NCBI RefSeq assembly: GCF_024199985.1
Contig: NZ_JANARS010000008.1
Span: 1-64,000 of the forward strand
Reading direction: 5' to 3'
Source of the DNA: Nocardioides pinisoli
Lineage (GTDB): Bacteria > Actinomycetota > Actinomycetes > Propionibacteriales > Nocardioidaceae
Length of the DNA stretch: 64,000 bases
Shown here: positions 61,825-64,000 of the stretch, in pieces
Position numbering within the stretch: position 1 is the first letter of the stretch
Layout of the letters: each line of letters starts with the position of its first letter
Notes under the pieces: model-generated
The model's input: the letters and a program-made list of their open reading frames with translations, nothing else
The model's database searches: none
What the model was told of the DNA's origin: nothing
Made by a program: the position numbers and the translations under genes

Positions 61825-61831
61825 GGCCCAC

Positions 61832-62425
61832 GTGAAGGTCGTCGACGTCGCTGCGCGTGCCTGCCTCGTCGAGGTCGAGGACGCCGTGGCGGCCGCCGCT
61901 CTCGCCGCGTGGGTGCGTGCGGTCGGCCTGCCCGCCGAGGAGGTCGTCCCGGCGGCGCGGACCGTGCTCCTCGACGGCGTCGACCCGGTCGCCGCGCGCG
62001 AGGCCCTCCGGAGGTGGGCGACGGACGACGTGACCCGGCCCGCTCCGCTCGTCCGTCTGCCGGTCCACTACTCCGGTCCCGACCTCGCCCGGGTCGCCGA
62101 CCACTGGGGGTGCACGACGCGGGAGGTGGTCGACCTCCACACGTCGCTGGAGTTCACCTCCGCCTTCTGCGGGTTCGCACCCGGGTTCGCCTACCTCGCG
62201 GGGCTCCCGCTCGAGCGGGCCGTGCCGCGGCTGGCGTCGCCGCGGACCCGCGTGGCACCCGGGTCGGTCGGGCTCGCCGACACCTGGTGCGGCGTCTACC
62301 CGACGGCCTCGCCCGGCGGCTGGCTGCTGATCGGCACGACCGACGCCGAGCTGTGGGACGTGGACCGCGCCCGACCGGCCCTCCTGGCCCCCGGGACCCG
62401 GGTGCGGTTCGAGGCGGCGCGGTGA
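61832..62425 (+). CDS. pxpB: 5-oxoprolinase subunit B
   Basis: The 197-residue KipI-family protein starts KVVDVAARACLVEVED, as PxpB proteins do. It carries LVRLPVHYSGPDLARVADHWG, SAFCGFAPGFAYLAGLP and the C-terminal GVYPTASPGGWLLIGTT, all typical. It forms the carboxyltransferase-like BC complex with PxpC. The GTG at 61832 is chosen from the family start and the -10 hexamer. An ATG at 61823 would add three residues. It overlaps pxpC in a GTGA arrangement. Confidence 0.9.
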   Translation: MKVVDVAARACLVEVEDAVAAAALAAWVRAVGLPAEEVVPAARTVLLDGVDPVAAREALRRWATDDVTRPAPLVRLPVHYSGPDLARVADHWGCTTREVVDLHTSLEFTSAFCGFAPGFAYLAGLPLERAVPRLASPRTRVAPGSVGLADTWCGVYPTASPGGWLLIGTTDAELWDVDRARPALLAPGTRVRFEAAR

Positions 62426-63276
62426 CGGCCGGCGGCGACGTCGAGGTCGTCGACCCGGGCCCGCTCTCGACCGTCCAGGACCTCGGCCGGCGGGGATGGG
62501 CCCACCTGGGCGTGCCCCGCGCGGGTGCCCTCGACCGCGGAGCCGCGGCGCTCGCCCGGCGGCTCGTCGGCGGGAGGCCCGACGACGCCGTGGTCGAGAC
62601 CACCGTCGGCGGGATCGTGCTGAGGCCGCGCCGCGCGGTGACGCTGGCCGTGACCGGCGCCCCGTGCACCGTCCGCGTCGGCGCGCGGGCCGTCCCCCAC
62701 AGCGCCGCGGTCACCGTGCCCGGCGGGGCCGTGGTCACGGTCGGACCGGCCACGACCGGCGTCCGGTCCTACGTCGCCTTCAACGGCGGGATCGCGGTCA
62801 CCCCCGTGCTGGGCTCGCGCTCCACCGACACCCTCGCCTGGGTCGGGCCGCCCCGGCTCGCGGCGGGTGACGTGCTGGCGCTCGGGTCGACCGGACCGCT
62901 CCCCGAGGCGCCCGCCGCGGTCGTCGTACGACCCCGGGACCCGGTGCTGCGGCTGCGTCGCGGACCGCGCGCGGAGTGGCTCGACGACGACGGCTGGCGG
63001 CGGCTCGAGGGGGCGTCGTACGCCGTGGCGCCCGACAGCGACCGGATCGGGCTGCGGCTCACCGGGCCGCCGATCCTCCGCCGCGGCGGCGAGCTGGCGA
63101 GCGAGGGGATCGTGCACGGCGCGGTCCAGCTGCCGCCGTCCGGCCAGCCCGTCGTGTTCCTGGCCGACCACCCGACCACCGGGGGCTACCCGGTCGTGGC
63201 CGTGGTCGAGGACGACGACCTCGACCTCTGCGCGCAGCTGCGGCCCGGCGACGAGGTGCTGCTCCGGCTCGGGTGA
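62422..63276 (+). CDS. pxpC: 5-oxoprolinase subunit C
   Basis: The 284-residue protein is the AHS2/biotin-dependent carboxyltransferase-like subunit. It opens VEVVDPGPLSTVQDLGRRGW with the conserved DxG.STVQD motif, then has GVPRAGALDRGA, YVAFNGGIAVTPVLGSRSTD and a C-terminal VVFLADHPTTGGYP. It completes the PxpABC enzyme. The GTG at 62422 overlaps pxpB by 4 bp, so the two are co-translated. It is convergent with dinB. Confidence 0.92.
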   Translation: MTAGGDVEVVDPGPLSTVQDLGRRGWAHLGVPRAGALDRGAAALARRLVGGRPDDAVVETTVGGIVLRPRRAVTLAVTGAPCTVRVGARAVPHSAAVTVPGGAVVTVGPATTGVRSYVAFNGGIAVTPVLGSRSTDTLAWVGPPRLAAGDVLALGSTGPLPEAPAAVVVRPRDPVLRLRRGPRAEWLDDDGWRRLEGASYAVAPDSDRIGLRLTGPPILRRGGELASEGIVHGAVQLPPSGQPVVFLADHPTTGGYPVVAVVEDDDLDLCAQLRPGDEVLLRLG

Positions 63277-63285
63277 GGGCGGCCG

Positions 63286-64000
63286 TCAGTCCTCGGGCGG
63301 CGGCTCGAAGCGACGCAGGGCCGGGTCGTCGGCGCGGAAGCTGCGCACCGGCCCCGGCGGGGTGTCGGCGGTCTCGAAGCGCACGGTCACCACCCCCGCG
63401 CCGGAGCCCCACACCCAGCCGGCACCCAGCTCGTCGTGCACGACGTCTGCGCCCGGCGGCCAGGTGCGCCGTGGTGGCTCGGGGAGCACGACCTCGACCT
63501 CCTCGTCCTCGGCGTCCGCGCCGAAGAGGTCCTCCTGCACCCAGTCGGCGAGGCCGGACACCCCGACCCCGAGCAGGCGCACGCCGCCGGTGGTGTCGAG
63601 GTCGGCCAGCAGCGAGCGGGCGATCCGGGCGATGGTGGCGCCGTCGTCGGTGGGGCTGGTGAGCGTGCTCGACCGGCTGAGCGTGGTGAAGTCGTGCAGG
63701 CGGACCTTGATCGTGATGGTCCGGCCCGAGTGGCCGTTCTTCCGCATCCGGGTGCCCACCTCGCGCGCCTGCCTGGTCAGCAGCCCCTCCATCAGCCTGC
63801 GATCGGTGAGGTCGGAGTCGTAGGTGCCCTCCACGCTGATGGACTTGGCCTCGCGTTCGGCGACCACCGGGCGGGAGTCCTGTGCCCGGGCCAGCTGCCA
63901 CAACCCGTGCCCCTGTGCCTGGCCGAGCAGCCGCACCAGCTCGTCCTCGGTGACCGCCTCGAGCTCGGCCACGGTGTGGATGCCGGCGCGACGCAGCCGC
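63286..64000 (-). CDS. dinB: DNA polymerase IV, C-terminal part (5' end outside the window)
   Basis: The visible 238 codons contain the thumb region (TVAELEAVTEDELVRLLG, GHGLWQLARAQDSRPV) and the little-finger domain of Y-family polymerases (KSISVEGTYDSDLTDRRLM, RTITIKVRLHDFTTLSRS, RLLGVGVSGL). A C-terminal extension (about the last 60 residues, GAGWVWGSGAGVVTVRFE) is common in actinobacterial DinB. The catalytic palm is beyond the window edge. It performs error-prone translesion synthesis. Confidence 0.9.
   Translation of the reverse strand, partial: RLRRAGIHTVAELEAVTEDELVRLLGQAQGHGLWQLARAQDSRPVVAEREAKSISVEGTYDSDLTDRRLMEGLLTRQAREVGTRMRKNGHSGRTITIKVRLHDFTTLSRSSTLTSPTDDGATIARIARSLLADLDTTGGVRLLGVGVSGLADWVQEDLFGADAEDEEVEVVLPEPPRRTWPPGADVVHDELGAGWVWGSGAGVVTVRFETADTPPGPVRSFRADDPALRRFEPPPED

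Larger units (their letters stand above)
61438..61831. other. 394-bp intergenic region between pxpA and pxpB
   Basis: No convincing protein gene is seen on either strand. It contains CTGTGGA/CTGTGGG words near 61443-61515, a small hairpin GGCGAC/GTCGCC near 61622-61636, and a strong 15-bp hairpin (61712-61748). A small RNA is possible but not recognised. Confidence 0.5.

Noticed and set aside
1..64000. CRISPR array, prophage or plasmid replication genes
   Set aside because: No regularly spaced repeats, cas genes, integrase or phage structural genes were seen. The only mobile genes are the IS110 fragment and the LAGLIDADG-like gene.

Overview
The window is very GC-rich, uses many GTG and TTG starts, and is packed with genes on both strands. 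It looks like the chromosome of a high-GC actinobacterium, most likely Nocardioides or a close relative. This rests on recognised families and gene order (an ANTAR-type PdtaR regulator, actinobacterial PolA, four-repeat ribosomal protein S1, CoaE, DUF2613, DUF3068 and AftD-like proteins), not on a database search.

Layout. 1-1100: the 5' end of an IS110-type transposase, a helix-turn-helix/LAGLIDADG-like protein, and a tRNA with a CAA anticodon. 1129-7003: pdtaR, then a complete livKHMGF branched-chain amino-acid ABC importer operon. 7094-11728: a GNAT acetyltransferase, a methyltransferase, a hotdog thioesterase and polA. 11761-39015: a 27-kb cell-envelope region holding a flippase-like protein, a polytopic membrane protein, DUF2613, a GT4 glycosyltransferase, three giant AftD-like membrane proteins, two OafA-type O-acyltransferases, four methyltransferases, a DUF3068 protein, an SGNH hydrolase and a repeat-rich secreted protein. 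39186-41854: a phosphotransferase and rpsA. 41975-56880: accessory genes, including a 2658-residue secreted multidomain protein, a GlxA-type regulator with a palindromic operator, an aspartate aminotransferase and an ABC exporter. 56961-64000: marR, coaE, a GH3 lipoprotein, a group 2 sigma factor, pxpA and pxpBC, and the 3' part of dinB.

From memory of other actinobacteria, pdtaR, polA, rpsA and coaE lie close together on a conserved backbone. Here two accessory blocks separate them: the envelope region between polA and rpsA, and about 15 kb between rpsA and coaE.

The most striking observation is in the envelope block. A cassette of AftD-like gene (+), acyltransferase gene (-) and methyltransferase gene (+) occurs twice in a row. 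In both copies the AftD-like gene and the acyltransferase gene overlap tail to tail by about 165 bp, in the same relative phase, across the acyltransferase's VERPT motif. The AftD-like protein of the first cassette has lost the aspartates of the DTKxD motif, so it may be a pseudoglycosyltransferase paired with the active-looking AftD-like protein just upstream. A genus without a mycolyl-arabinogalactan wall would need some other glycan for this machinery to act on.

A second theme is promoter design. At least fifteen genes have an A-and-T-anchored -10-like hexamer (most often TANNNT) 5-8 bp before the start codon and no Shine-Dalgarno sequence, as expected for leaderless transcripts. This helped choose several starts.
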